64,000 nucleotides of DNA from Rhinolophus ferrumequinum (GCF_004115265.2 NC_046296.1:25054795-25118794), one strand, 5' to 3'; positions 32,391 through 43,330 are shown, counted from the first letter of the stretch. A program made the numbers and translations. Notes: a model not told the origin generated them from the sequence alone.

Positions 32391-33850
32391 GACCTCTAAG
32401 CTGGATCCCAAAAGATGACTAAGGGTTGGCCAAGGAAAGGGTCAGGGAGAGAAGAGAAGATCTTCCAGATGGAGGGAACAGCATGTGCAAAGGCTGGGGG
32501 AAGAGAACAGAATTACAGGAAGTAATGCACTATGGCGAGCGGGTTAGTTTGGATCTTCTCGGAAGCAGGAGCCAAGAAGGAATTAGACCTGCAAGAGATT
32601 TCGTGGGAAAACATTCCTGTGAAGAATAAAGGGGAAGGAAGAGGAGGAGGCAGAGGGAGCTTTTGAATCGTGATGCAGGTCTCATACATGTAAATGGAGC
32701 TGGGGAAGGAAGGAGGATTGGAGAAAGAGTTTCAGACTGCGGGACAGTTTAAAAAAGTTTTAGCCAGGCTGATGGGGAGTCCCTGAGCGAAAGTTATCCC
32801 TCAGAGGAGGCCGCGACAGGGAGGAATAGGTCTGATCTAGAACCTGCTGTGCTCAGTCCTTGGCTGGGAGTAGCTCAGGGGATGTGTGGCCTTGGTGTGA
32901 ACCCAGTGAAGCCTTGGAACAGGAGAAGCCGAGGCTGTCTGTCAGTCAACTCTGCTCCCTGCCGCAGGAGATCTCAGTGGCACAATTCCATGGCTGCCCA
33001 ACAAGCGGAGAGGGCAAGAGAGGAAGAAGGGAGAGGTGAGTCTGGAGAGCCACGCAGGGGTTCAGAAGACGAAGGGTCCTCCAGGCCCCTATCAAAGAAT
33101 TGGGCTTTATCCTGAGGGAAGCGGGATACCATAGTATGGTTTTGTGCAGTGGGAGTAAATGACTGGATTTGCGTGACAGGGGATCACTTTGGCCACGGTA
33201 TAGGAAAAAAAAAAAATCAAAACTGGATAGAAGTCTAGAGCAGTATTCCTGGAAGTTGATTAAGGGGGTCAAAGCATAGTGCTCTTTTTTTTCCTCCATC
33301 CTCACTCTGAAGCGCTTTGAGAAATAGACACAGGGAGCCTCCTAGAGGAAGTCAGATATCACCTTCATTCCTGATGAAGATGCTGGAGAATGTGCCTTGG
33401 TTCTGAGGGCCAGATGGTTTTCCTAGCTCTCTCGGCCCAACTGTTCCCTCCAGTCTGGGTCTTGAGACAGCCCACCCAAGCATCCGTTTGGGTCTCCTCT
33501 ACAGACTCAGGGAAAGAAGAGGCTGAATCTCCAGCACTTCTTATGGTCTTTTCATTGTTTAGCTCCATCTGATAGAAATGTGGACACCCGTCATCCAACA
33601 GGGCAGTAAATGGGGTGGAGGAGGCCCTGGGTGTTAGTCTTAGAAGTATGAAGATGGGAAATCAGTGTTTCCAACTGTCACAGGTGAGAGATGATGGTGG
33701 CCTGGGCCAGGCTGGTAGCATTGGAGTTAGAACAAGGAGGACAGAGAGAATGAATAGGACTTAGCAACTGATTATACAGTGGGAGTGATGGTTCTGTGTG
33801 CTCACAGAAAGATCAAGGATGAGAACCAGGTTTTTGGTGGGGGAAGGGTA
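32391..33850 (+). repeat. Ancient mammalian repeat, dispersed pieces
   Basis: Collinear pieces of the family seen at 10195: 'cttccagatggagggaacagcatgtgcaaaggctgggg' (32460-32505), 'gggctttatcctgagggaagcggg' to 'ggggatcactttggccacgg' (33100-33200), and 'gtgagagatgatggtggcctgggccaggctggtagca' (33684-33720). The material between them is unassigned or single copy. Confidence 0.5.
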
Positions 33851-33894
33851 GGGCCGTTCCCTTCCACTGCCAGCCCACGGCTAGCCCATGAGGT

Positions 33895-34330
33895 ACGGTG
33901 ATGATTAATTTTGTGTGTCAACTTGACTGGGCCATGGGGTGCCCAGACATTTGGTCAACCATTATTTTAGGTGTGTCTGCGAGGGTCTTTTTAAATGAAA
34001 TTGACATTTGAATCAGTTGACTGAGGAAAGCAGATTGTTCTCCCTAATAGTGGTGGGCCTCATCCCATCAGTTGAAGGCCTGAATAGAACAAAAAAGCTG
34101 ACCCTCCTATGAGTAAGAGGGAGCTCCTGCCGTCTGATTGATTGAGCTGGGACACTGGTCTTTCCTTGCCTTTGGACTCCAACTGAACCATTGGGTCTTC
34201 TTGGGTCTCATGGCTGTTGGCTTTCAGACTAGAACTTACACCATCAACTCCCCTGGTGGTCAATCCTTCAGAGTTGGATGGGACCTAGACCATCAGCTCT
34301 CCTAGGTCTTCACCTTGCCCACTATGGGTA
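33895..34330 (+). mobile_element. Old LTR-type fossil (forward)
   Basis: The run 'gatgattaattttgtgtgtcaacttgactgggccatggggtgcccag', 'gtgggcctcatcccatcagttgaaggcctgaatagaacaaaa', 'tgggacactggtctttccttgcctttggactccaactg' matches the family whose reverse copy is at 22918-23345. The right end is lost. Probably ERVL-MaLR-related. Family name uncertain. Confidence 0.65.
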
Positions 34331-34479
34331 TTGGGAAAGTGAAACCAGAAATCTAGCTCTTAACCTTAGCACCTCACCTATACAAGAGCCCACATGCTTG
34401 GTTTCAGCAAGAGAGGAGTCTCACACTTCTCCCACCGAGGTGTTTTCAGAACTTTCTGTCCCCAGGTACACCAATTCGA

Positions 34480-34910
34480 GATTGGGTTCAGTTGCAAATT
34501 ACAGACACCTGGAAAATAGTGGCTTATACAAACTAGTTTAAATTTCTTAGCATCACAAGTCTAGATTAGAGGTAGGCAGGTGAGGGCAGCAGCAGTGACC
34601 CCCTCATGTTCTCAGTGGCCCTGGCTCCTTCAGTCTTCCTGCTCTCCCTCCCCGAGCACGTGGCCCTCATGCTCCAAGGATGGCTGCACACCCTCCAGCA
34701 TTTTGTCCACAGTCCAGGGAGGAAGAGGAACAATAGATAAAAGCCACAGGCCAGCAGAGCTTTCTCAGAAACCCCACTCAGAGGCTCTAATTTGCATCTC
34801 ACTCAGCAGAACTGTGTGACATGGTGACTCCACCTGCACAACGGTCCACCCACCTGACACCCCAAACAAAACCAGGGTTCTGTTAGTGAGAAAGGTGAGA
34901 ACAGATGGTG
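34480..34910 (-). repeat. Old mammalian interspersed repeat (reverse), unassigned
   Basis: Same layout as 14463-14960: 'ttcagttgcaaattacagacacc', 'gaggtaggcaggtgagggcagcagc', 'agaactgtgtgacatgg', 'caaacaaaaccagggttctgttagtgag'. Likely an old LTR-type repeat. No gene. Confidence 0.5.
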
Positions 34911-34916
34911 TGTAAG

Positions 34917-35058
34917 TCAGTGGTTTTCAAATTTTAGTGTGCTTCAGAATTACCTGGAGGGATGGTTAAATCTCAGATCTGTCCCTTCCCCTCTCCCCAC
35001 CATTTTCCCAGTTGAGGCTGGTGACAAGGGAGCATATTTTGAGAACTGCTGGCAGCTG
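34917..35058 (+). mobile_element. MER5A-like hAT relict
   Basis: The run 'cagtggttttcaaattttagtgtgcttcagaattacctggaggg' at the left and 'attttgagaactgctgg' at the right are the MER5 inverted ends. The interior is shortened or diverged. Confidence 0.75.
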
Positions 35059-35590
35059 GCATTGTCTGCCACCCCAGGGTATGGCGCCGTGAAATGTGCA
35101 GAGCGGGGTGAGTTGACCACTGAACACTGACTGGCTTATTCATAGAGTGGCCACCGTTGACTTTCAGAGTCAACCTCAGTGTGGCTAATGTGTCATCTAG
35201 TTTGGTTTTGCCCTTCCTGCCATCCTCCCACTTCCAACAGCCCACCTGCCTTCCTCTTAGCCCACATATGAAGCTGGCTTCAGAACCTTCTGGCTGAACC
35301 ACGAGTATGTTTGCATAGACTTTCAGTCAAGGGGCCACAGAATCCACCTCTCAGGTGCCTGGAGAGGTCAGGACCGGGCTGCTTCCTGCAGAGCTTTTCT
35401 GAAAGGCTCCCAGCAGCCCTTTCTGAGAGGCAAGTTCTAGAGAAGTGCTGCTTACCCCATCACACATCTGCAGAATTCATTGCTTCCTTTTGGTATAAGC
35501 TTCTGACCACACGTGCCGCATGAGTATCTAAATATCCTGCAGCTAGAAAAGCCTCCCATGCAGAGAGGTGCCCACCTGTGTTTTGATGAT
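35059..35590. other. Single-copy sequence
   Basis: No exon or repeat recognised. Confidence 0.35.
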
Positions 35591-35593
35591 GAC

Positions 35594-36262
35594 GATGTTA
35601 TTTTTTTAATTGAGATAACATTCTCATACCATACAATTCACTTTTTAAAGTATACAGTTTAGTAGCTTTTCATATATGCATAATGTTCTCCAACCATCAC
35701 CACTAATTTCACAGAACATTTTTATCACCCCATAAAGAAACCCCCTACCCTTTAGCAATTACCCTCTAACCTCCCACCACAAGCTGCTAGCCCCTGGCAA
35801 TCGACTTTCCGTCTCTATGACCTGTGTATTCTAGAAATTTCATATACGTGGAATCATACAATTTTGTACCTGGCTTCTTTCACTTGGCATAATGTCTTCA
35901 AAGTTTATCCACGTTGTAGCAGGTGTCAGTACTTCATTCTTTTTTATTCCACTGTGTAGATATATCACATTTCATTTATCTATTCATCAGTCGATGGACA
36001 TTTGAGTTGTTTCTTTTTCTTGGCTGTTGTAAATAATTCTGCCATGTATATACTTGGGAGTTGAATTGTTGGGTCAACAATTCAACTTATTGAGACACTG
36101 CCTGACTGTTTGCCAAAGCCACTATATAATTTTACATTCTCACAGCAGTGTATGAGGATGCCAATTTCTCCACATCCTCACCAAAACTTGTAATTCCTGA
36201 CTTTGATAATAGCCATCCTCGTAGATGTGATATGGTAACTCACTGTGGCTTTGATTGATGCT
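35594..36262 (-). mobile_element. Old L1 fragment (reverse, 3' part)
   Basis: Antisense L1M-type text: 'ttttttaattgagataacattctcataccatacaattcactttttaaagtatacag', 'tggaatcatacaattttgtacctggcttctttcacttggcataatg', 'tagatatatcacatttcatttatctattcatcag', 'cacagcagtgtatgaggatgcc'. Heavily mutated. 3' end to the left. Confidence 0.85.
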
Positions 36263-36424
36263 GTTATATTTTTTTAAAAATACAACTAAGGGTGTGCATG
36301 AGAGCTGTCTCCAAATATTTGAGGATTTGTCAGTTGTAAGGGAGGACTTAGAAGTTGCTATGGCCCCTGGCCCAAAGTTAGAAGACCTTGCTAATGAAGA
36401 GGCCAGTCAGGCAGCATTTCAGCA

Positions 36425-36690
36425 CCTCCTGTGTGTTCAGCACTGTCACAGTTAAATCACTGAGCTCTTGCTGCGTGCCAGGCTCCTTGCTAAGTGCCAG
36501 AGATACAATAGTTTCCAATCTTCCAGCCATTCTAGGAGGCAGACCTTGTAATCCCCATTTTAGAGATAAGGAAACTGAGGCTCAGTCAGATTATATCATA
36601 TATATATATATAAGGTTACACTGAATAGACGTGGGATTTGGACCCAGTTTTACTTGACTCTAAAGGCAGTGCAATTAACCATCACACTCA
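36425..36690 (-). mobile_element. MIR SINE (reverse) with an AT insertion
   Basis: The run 'tgctgcgtgccaggctccttgctaagtgccagagatacaa', 'ccccattttagagataaggaaactgaggctcag', then (TA)n at 36597-36611, then 'gggatttggacccagttttacttgactctaaaggcagtgcaattaaccat'. Ancient. Confidence 0.85.
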
Positions 36691-36864
36691 ACTATTGTGA
36701 AAGATGTGGAAGTATAAGATGTAAGGCTTGGTTTCAAACAAGTGGGCAATTCAGTTGTAGGAACAAGCCTGAAATGCCGGAAATAATGGCAAATTGAAGG
36801 AAAACAGTGTATAACTAATTACTGAGGAGTGTGGTGGTACCAGTTTTGGAGTAAGTAGGAGTTT
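36691..36864. other. Short single-copy stretch
   Basis: Nothing recognised. Confidence 0.3.
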
Positions 36865-37272
36865 ATATCAGTCAGGATTCACTAGCTTATGGTAACAAAT
36901 AACCCCAATATCACAGTGGCTTAAAGGAACAAATGTTTATTTCTCTCTCATGCCTCATGTCCATCAGGTATCAGCAGGGGGACTCTGCTCATAACAGTCA
37001 CTCAGAGACCCAGGCTAACAGAGGGAGCTGTCCCGTGTCAGATGTTTCCAGTTGCTTTGCCAGAGTGAGACAGATTGTGAATCGTGCACTGGCTCTTGAA
37101 GCTCCTATCTGGCATTAACACATCTTAGTTCTGTTCACTTTCACTCACCAACACAAGTGATGTAGCCACACCCCACTTTAAGGGGCAGGGATGTACAATC
37201 CTACATGTGCCAGGAGGCGTACTAAAGGTGTTTTATGGACCACCATGGCTCAACCAAGTTCTTAGACAGAAT
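36865..37272 (-). repeat. Old mammalian interspersed repeat (reverse), unassigned
   Basis: The run 'tatcagtcaggattcactagcttatggtaacaaataaccccaatatcacagtggcttaaa', 'tttatttctctctcatgcctcatgtccatcaggtatcagcaggggga', 'ttaaggggcagggatgtacaatcctacatgtgcc'. A familiar dispersed repeat, probably LTR-derived. Family uncertain. Confidence 0.5.
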
Positions 37273-37907
37273 CAGGTAGGATTTGTGGGTAGCAAGCACC
37301 AGTTCAAACCATGGTCAGAATGAAGTCTCCATTTTTACACAGAAAAATCTAGGCCTGCAAATAACTAGGTCAGTGAACCACCCACTGACAGGTGAGCTGG
37401 AATACAAGAACATTATTCATGATTCTCTCACCATCAAGAGATGGGGCCCCATACCGGGAACTTAGACGACCTTTGTTCCTCTTTATCACGGAACAGTCAT
37501 CCATTGACTTGCATCGTGTTCCTTCCTTACTGTGATGTTTTCAGATGAAAAGTTTTTGTTCTCTGCAGTGACCCAGAGGAAGGTCCCTTTGATCATTTTT
37601 GCATTGTGTGCTTCCTGTCACAACCAGGGTTGAACAGAGACCCAGGTAAGCCAGGCTGGGAGGAGAGGTTGCCTGAGTCACAGTCTATGCACTACTGCCG
37701 CCAGCGGCCCAGCTCCCCTGCAATCTCCAGCCAGCTCTCCTTGTCAACCAGACTGCCCTGTGAGAGGCTGGTAAAGCACACACAGCCCTGCACAGCGAAA
37801 GAGACTGAAGGAAAGCACATGCTGTGATGGAAACAAAACCTGGCAATGATTGTATAGATCTGTGTTTCTTAACTTTTGAAAAATCTATGTCTTGTTTAGA
37901 TCAACAT
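37273..37907. other. Single-copy sequence with one exon-like segment
   Basis: No repeat recognised. A 77-base segment at 37569-37645 has consensus-like splice borders (see findings). Otherwise unremarkable. Confidence 0.35.
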
Positions 37908-37915
37908 AAAAATCT

Positions 37916-38096
37916 TGGGGCGGCCGGTTGGCTCAGTTGGTTAGAGTGTAGTGCTCATAACACCAAGGTTGCCGGTTCGATTCCTACATGGGCCGGTAAG
38001 CTGCACCCTCCACAACTACATTGAAAACGACAACTTGACTTGGAACTGATGGGTCTTGGAAAAACATACTGTTCCCCAGTATTTCCCAATTAAAAA
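37916..38096 (+). mobile_element. tRNA-derived SINE, bat VES type
   Basis: The head is tRNA-like. An A box, tggctcagttgg, lies at 37929-37940 and a perfect B box, ggttcgattcc, at 37974-37984, the internal RNA polymerase III promoter. The body 'gtaagctgcaccctccacaactacattgaaaacgacaacttgacttgg' is followed by 'actgttccccagtatttcccaat' and an A-tail. An 8-base duplication, aaaaatct, lies at 37908-37915 and 38097-38104. It is short, little mutated and therefore fairly young, and it is the main pointer to a bat genome. Confidence 0.9.
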
Positions 38097-38104
38097 AAAA
38101 ATCT

Positions 38105-38360
38105 CAAGGTCATGCCCCACCCAATATTCTGATACATTGAAAAGCACCTCTCACCTGTGTATCCCCATTTGCCAAGAATATTTTACTGAATTTTATTTTC
38201 TGTATTTTTATTATAAATATCCATTTTCCAAATATAAAATTGTTATAAACTTGAACCTTTCTCTTGCACACATGACTGTATTCCTCCCTAGGGATAGGAG
38301 CCCTGGCTGAGAATCTATGAGTTCTAGCACAGAATCTGACAAATGGGTTACTCGCCATAT
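38105..38360. other. Single-copy sequence
   Basis: Nothing recognised, apart from a weak MER5-like 'ggtcatgccccacccaatattctgatacattg'. Confidence 0.3.
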
Positions 38361-38600
38361 TGATTCAGAGCATAACTTTGGAGCCCAGCAAACGTAGGTT
38401 TGAATCCAGATGCTGCCATTCAATGAATGTGCAGCCTTGGGCAACTTCCACAAGCTCTCCAGACTTTAATTTTTATTTCATTTATAAAATGGGAAGAAAG
38501 AACGAGTATGACCTGTTCCATGGGGGTCGCTAGGAAAAACCAGATCAGATAATACACATAGACCATTTGTCACCAAGTATATATAATGAACGCCCAGCAA
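38361..38600 (+). mobile_element. MIR SINE
   Basis: The run 'ttggagcccagcaaacgtaggtttgaatccagatgctgccattc', 'tgtgcagccttgggcaacttcc', 'tttcatttataaaatggga', 'acgcccagcaaattg'. Ancient. Confidence 0.85.
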
Positions 38601-38904
38601 ATTGTGGCCACATTGTAGTTTGTTGCCCAAAATAGAATACGACCCATGGTCATACAGAACTGAGAATTTTCGCAATGTACTATTTTTACATCTTAATTTC
38701 TTTGGGCTTCTCTGCTTCCTCTTTTTAAAAAAAGACCTCATACCTACTCAAATATTATTATTTTTTTTTTTGGAAGAGGATGACCACAGACCAAAAAGAA
38801 CTTAAGCTTTGCATGAGCTCTTCACTGAAACATAGCCAAGTCAATAAAATACTATTTTAACTGAGAGAGTCACAGGACAATGGAATGGTGGCTCTGTAGG
38901 ACGG
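38601..38904. other. Single-copy sequence
   Basis: Nothing recognised. Confidence 0.3.
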
Positions 38905-39010
38905 GGAGGGACCTCAGGGATCTGCCAATCTTTCCTGACTGATGAATAAATTGAGACCCAGCAATGTGAAGGGACTTCTTCAGTCCCAGAGCTAGTAGTG
39001 CAGCCTATGT
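38905..39010 (-). mobile_element. MIR SINE fragment (reverse)
   Basis: 'actgatgaataaattgagacccagcaatgtgaagggacttcttcagtcccagagctagtagtgcag' is the reverse MIR core. Confidence 0.65.
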
Positions 39011-39529
39011 GAATGGCACCTCCTAGAGGTGGGCAGTGCACAACCACCAGCTGGGTAGCCTCATGGCCCTGCGTGTCCTTCTGGAATAAGGAGGGGATAA
39101 GATGGTCCAATCAGAGGGTATCTCAGGACTTCTCCTAGGAATGTTGGGCCAATGATGCCCACTCCTTCCCCACTCCTTGGAAGGATGAAGCCCAAGAAAC
39201 TGCTGATGCTATCTTACAGCCGTGAGAGGAGAGCCTGTCTGAGGAGAGAGGTCACCTGGAGGTGAGAGATGGAAGAAGAGATACAGAATCTAGATGGCTT
39301 TGTTCAGTCCCTACAATCCAACCACGCCTGAACGTGGATCTACCCATGACTACTTTTTGCTTAATTGTTTGTTTGAGCTAGTTGGTGTCAGATCTTCTAT
39401 CACTTGCTATCTTGTTATAATTAATAGAGGAGCCTCAGAGTGCTATGCATACCTCAGGAGGAAGGCTTCAGATCACAAAAGTCTTCCTGGACCAGGATGC
39501 AGCAAAGAAGGATCTAAAAGGAAGAATGG
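39011..39529. other. Single-copy sequence
   Basis: No exon or repeat recognised. Confidence 0.3.
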
Positions 39530-39872
39530 GATGTAGATAGGCTGGGAAGGGAGAGACAATTCAGGGAAGGAAAAGACCTTGAATAGATGCCTGTGAAAGG
39601 AAAGTCTGGGGTGAGGAGTGTTTGGGGAATTATGTTTAAGACAATTTGGCCAGCACGTTGGGTACCTACAGGGAGTAATGGGAATTAGGATTGTAGACAC
39701 AGTTTCCTACCAGCCTGTGAGGGTTGTTCTATTGTGGTGTAGATACTGAGGAGTGGGACAATCAGAGCTGGGTTTCAGAATGAATTCAGTAGTAAAGGAG
39801 CGAGATAAGAATGAAAGGAGAGAACTGGCTGGGAGGCTATTTGTAATCAACATAGTAAGAGAGAGAATCCAT
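39530..39872 (+). repeat. Ancient mammalian repeat (possible 10195 family)
   Basis: Purine-rich text with 'gaatgaattcagtagtaaaggagcgagataagaatgaaaggagagaactggctgggaggctatttgtaatcaa' recalls the '..gggaggctattgcaataatccagg..' section of that family. Weak. Confidence 0.35.
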
Positions 39873-39879
39873 GGCTTCT

Positions 39880-39971
39880 GGGGTGACCAGCTGTCCTTGT
39901 TTGCCCAGGACTGAGAGATTTCCCAGGATGTGGGATAGTCCCAGGCAAACTGGAATAGCTGATCACCCTAA
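39880..39971. mobile_element. Short palindromic DNA repeat (~90 bases), copy 2
   Basis: The left arm 'ggggtgaccagctgtccttgtttgcccaggact' and the right arm 'tagtcccaggcaaactggaatagctgatcaccct' are inverted repeats separated by a short loop. An old DNA-transposon MITE with arms of about 34 bases. The related copy is at 16374-16490. Confidence 0.65.
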
Positions 39972-40552
39972 AGCATCACCCAAAACCAGAGGAAAGGATT
40001 GACAGATTTCATTGAGTAAAAATACCATGCATAAAAAACAGAAAATAGTCTAAACACACCTAAATGTCACCGTTTTTCTCTAGAAGAAAATTAAAATAAA
40101 TGAATATCTCTTTTGAGACTCAAGCCATCCGGTGATGCCTCCCTGCACTTTCTGACCCCTATCATCCAATCTCCTTGTGCCCTGTACCCCTTCAGCACCA
40201 GGAACCTCCCCACGTCTGAATCTCCAAATTCCTACATCCCATTTTATCCTAAATCACCCATATTTTCAGCACTCTCTTGCCTTTTCAGAGCCCTCCAATA
40301 CTTTCGTTGCTCCTCTCCCTTCTGTCTTCATCCCCTACTCTAGCCAGACAAGAACACTTCATCAATCACTCCAAGCAACTCAGTCACCGGTCCTGTGCAC
40401 TTAGCAAAACTTGAGATTCTGGGTCAATCCCACAATCGATCCCCCTTCTACATAAGGGTGTAGGGAAACCTTAGATGAACTCTCAATGCTGCCCACCAAG
40501 GCTTCTTTATGTTCCTCTCTTCCACAACCCCACACAACTTTTTGAGTCCTAG
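39972..40552. other. Single-copy sequence, L2-like in part
   Basis: The C/T-rich segment at 40130-40400 has two overlapping forward frames without motifs. It might be old L2 but I cannot support that firmly. Confidence 0.3.
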
Positions 40553-40675
40553 CTCTACTACTGCACTGGCGGTGTGACCTTGGGCAAGTTGTGAGGATTA
40601 GATGACTTAACACGCATAAAACACTTCATACGGGGCGTGACATGTTGTGTTAGTTGTTACTGATGCTAGGATTTT
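40553..40675 (+). mobile_element. MIR SINE fragment
   Basis: 'tactactgcactggcggtgtgaccttgggcaagtt' followed by 'gtgaggattagatgacttaacacgcataaaacacttcata'. MIR core and 3' part with the middle lost. Confidence 0.7.
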
Positions 40676-40754
40676 GATTGCACACGTAGAGGAGTTGAGT
40701 CAGTGTCTCAACCAGTAGGTCATGGCATGAGGCTTGTCGACAAATCAGTCAAAA

Positions 40755-41625
40755 TGCCCTTTTGCAAAGATTTAAACAAACATTTCATCAAGGAAGGCAC
40801 AAATAAGCTCCTGAGAAGATGCTCAACATCATTAGTCATCAGGGAAATGCAAATAAAAACTACAATGATATACCATTACACACATTTTAGAATGTCTTTA
40901 AAAAACAGTCTTACCAAGTTTGGGCATAGATGTGGAGGAACTAGACCTCTCACACTATTCATGGGAATGTAAAATGTTTGGAAAAACAATTTTGCAGTTC
41001 CTTTTTTCTTTTCTTTTTCATTTTATGGCAAGTTCTTAAAATATTAAATATACACCTACCATAAGACCAAGCCATTCCACTCCTAGGTATTTAGCCAAAA
41101 GGAAAGAAGGCATATGTCCACACAAAGATGTGTACGCAGATATTCAGAGCAGTGTTAGCTATAATAGCCCAAAACTGAAAACAACGCTAATGCCCCTTGA
41201 CAGAGACATGGATGGATAAACAAATTGGGGTATGTCCATGCCATGGATATACTTCTCAGAAAGAAAAACGTAGCAACATGGACAATTCACAGAATTATTA
41301 TGTCGAGTGAAAGAAGCCAGAAAAGAATAATACATCTCTATGATTCCATTTATATAAAATTCTAGTAAATACAAACAAATTTATGGTGACAGAAGGCAAA
41401 TCAGTTATTGCTTGGAAAATGAGAAGGAAGGTGGAGCGGGACAGTAGTGATAAATTATGAATGTGCTTGAGAAAACTTTTTGGGGTGATGGATATATTAT
41501 GTTGATTGTGCTGGTGGTTTCATGGGTGGATACATGTACTAAAACTTATCAAATTGCAGACTTTAAATATATGTAGTTTATTATACATGAATTATGCCTC
41601 GACACAGCTATTAAAAAACGACTTT
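40755..41625 (+). mobile_element. Old L1 fragment (ORF2 end and 3' UTR)
   Basis: Sense L1: FCKDLNKHFIKEGTNK-like and [20 protein letters not shown]-like peptides (40755-40880), then 'gtggaggaactagacctctcacactattcatgggaatgt', 'ccattccactcctaggtatttagcc', 'tggatggataaacaaattggggtatgtcc' and a 3' UTR with 'ggtgatggatatattatgttgattgtgctggtggtttcatgggtg'. Degraded, truncated at 5'. Confidence 0.9.
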
Positions 41626-41847
41626 TGCAGATGAAGAGTCTCAGCTTTGCAAAAAAGGGAACCCAGCTGCCCTGGATGTGAAGTAAAGGTCACCCCTATT
41701 GGTTAAACACTCTGAACTAGTGAAATAACTAGACTATGAATAAATGTACAATTACTGTTTAGAATATATTTCTTGTAACGTTAATCTTATTTATAGTAGT
41801 TTTATTTCATTTATAGTTGTATCCAGAATAATAAACCCCTAAGACAT
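41626..41847. other. Short AT-rich single-copy stretch
   Basis: Nothing recognised. Confidence 0.3.
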
Positions 41848-42156
41848 TGTGGTTAACTGTCCCAGAGAGCAGTTTCCAAGCTCTCGGCCTCACGTGGAAG
41901 GTGCTGGCTCGGTTGTTAGATGGCCATCGGCTGTAATCAGATGGCCGTCCGCTGTGGCTGGGTGGCCATCAGCTGTTACCGGTTTGCCATTAGCCACTAA
42001 TGTAACTGCTGTGGCTACAGTAGGGGGGTTGGTTTGCAGAGAAGCGGACGGTGGATTGCAGCTAGCAAGTGCTATTAGCAAGCGGGTTGTGGATTACAGA
42101 TTGTGTTGATACTACTTCCTGTGTCTCGCCCGGCCGCCAGCGAGACTGGGGTGCCT
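41848..42156 (+). mobile_element. LTR-like unit of the ERV-L-like fossil (+)
   Basis: It begins TGTGGTTAAC and ends near 'gcgagactggggtgcctca', the TG...CA form of an LTR. It contains three to four tandem units of about 22 bases around 'gatggcc(a/g)tc'. The second copy at 42813-43105 is inverted. Broken fossil. Confidence 0.6.
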
Positions 42157-42812
42157 CAGCAAGCACTTCCTAGCCCACACAGCCACAATGACCTTTGCTT
42201 TCTCTGGCCTATGCTGGTTGGAGAACCATCCACATCTTCCCACCCCTCCACAGGGCTCCAACTCCTGAGAACAGTGGCCACCAGGTACCACACACTGTGT
42301 GGGAGCTACATGTCCTCCTGCCCAGAGTCAGACACCATTCCTACCTGGCTGGAATCCCGCTTGTCGTGCCAGGTGTCCGAGTGGGTGGTGGCCCTGGTAC
42401 AAGACGTCCACAACTCCAGGAGCCTACGACAGCAGCAGACTACCAAAAGGAAGGTGACACCTTCTATGGCCAAGAGGGTGGTGTGCCATCCGGAGGCTCG
42501 AGTCTCCCAGGCAGACCGTGCCTCCCATTCCTGGCACCACTCCTCAAGGGCCTCCCGAAGCTGAGCTTTCACATGTATAAACTGCTCCATTACCCCTTTG
42601 GGGATTCTGGCCGGTGCTGTTCCCTGCTCACTGCACCATGTGTCATGCAGGATCTCTAGTCCCCTCCCTGCACAAGAACACAGGATAGGGTGAGGACGAA
42701 AACGGAACACCAACGGAGCCATAGATAGGGGAGTCATACCACTATAATCTTGATGGTGGCTGGTCGAGACACAAAATCAAACACCCACCAGTACTCCAAC
42801 AAGGGGTCTTCC

Positions 42813-43105
42813 TGCACCCCAGTCTCGCTGGCGGCCGGGCAAGACACAGGAAGTAGGATCAACACAATCTGTAATCTACAACCCACTTGCTAATAGCACT
42901 TGCTAGCTGCAATCCACCGTCCGTTTCTCTGCAAACCCACCCCCCTACCGTAGCCACGGCAATTACATTAGTGGCCAATGGCGAACCGGTAACAGCTGAT
43001 GGCCACCCAGCCACAGCAGATGGCCATCTGATGGCAGCTGATGGCCATCTAACAACCGAGCCAGCACCTTTCAACATGAAGGCCCAGGAGGAAACGCTTG
43101 CTGAG
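42813..43105 (-). mobile_element. LTR-like unit of the ERV-L-like fossil (-)
   Basis: The reverse complement of 41870-42150 over most of its length, including the 'gatggccatc' units. It runs straight into the leader-like piece at 42656-42812, as LTR to leader would. Confidence 0.6.
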
Positions 43106-43194
43106 TCCTCAGTGGAGGATGCGGGTGAGGTCAAGCTCGTCCTCACCCCCAGTTTGGGGAGGACTTGGAGCCCTTGCCCTGTGGAGCATACATT

Positions 43195-43330
43195 GTGAGG
43201 CCAACGCACAGCCCTGGAGAATGACTGTGGACTATGGGGAATTGCCTTCCATCCCTGATTTGGTAGACCGCTTGACTGTTTGCTTGGGAACGTACCACCA
43301 TGTAGTGGAACTGGCGGATCTTTGCTTCCT
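43195..43330 (+). mobile_element. Reverse-transcriptase remnant (ERV-L-like)
   Basis: A short stretch reads WRMTVDY and, soon after, LGTYHHVVELA. ERV-L pol proteins have a WRxTVDYRxLN block followed by a GTxxxxVDLANAFFS block, so the order fits. Only a scrap of pol is present and it is broken. Confidence 0.55.

Noticed and set aside
37916-38000. A functional tRNA gene
   Set aside because: The tRNA-like head lacks a complete cloverleaf and is followed by a SINE body, A-tail and TSD.
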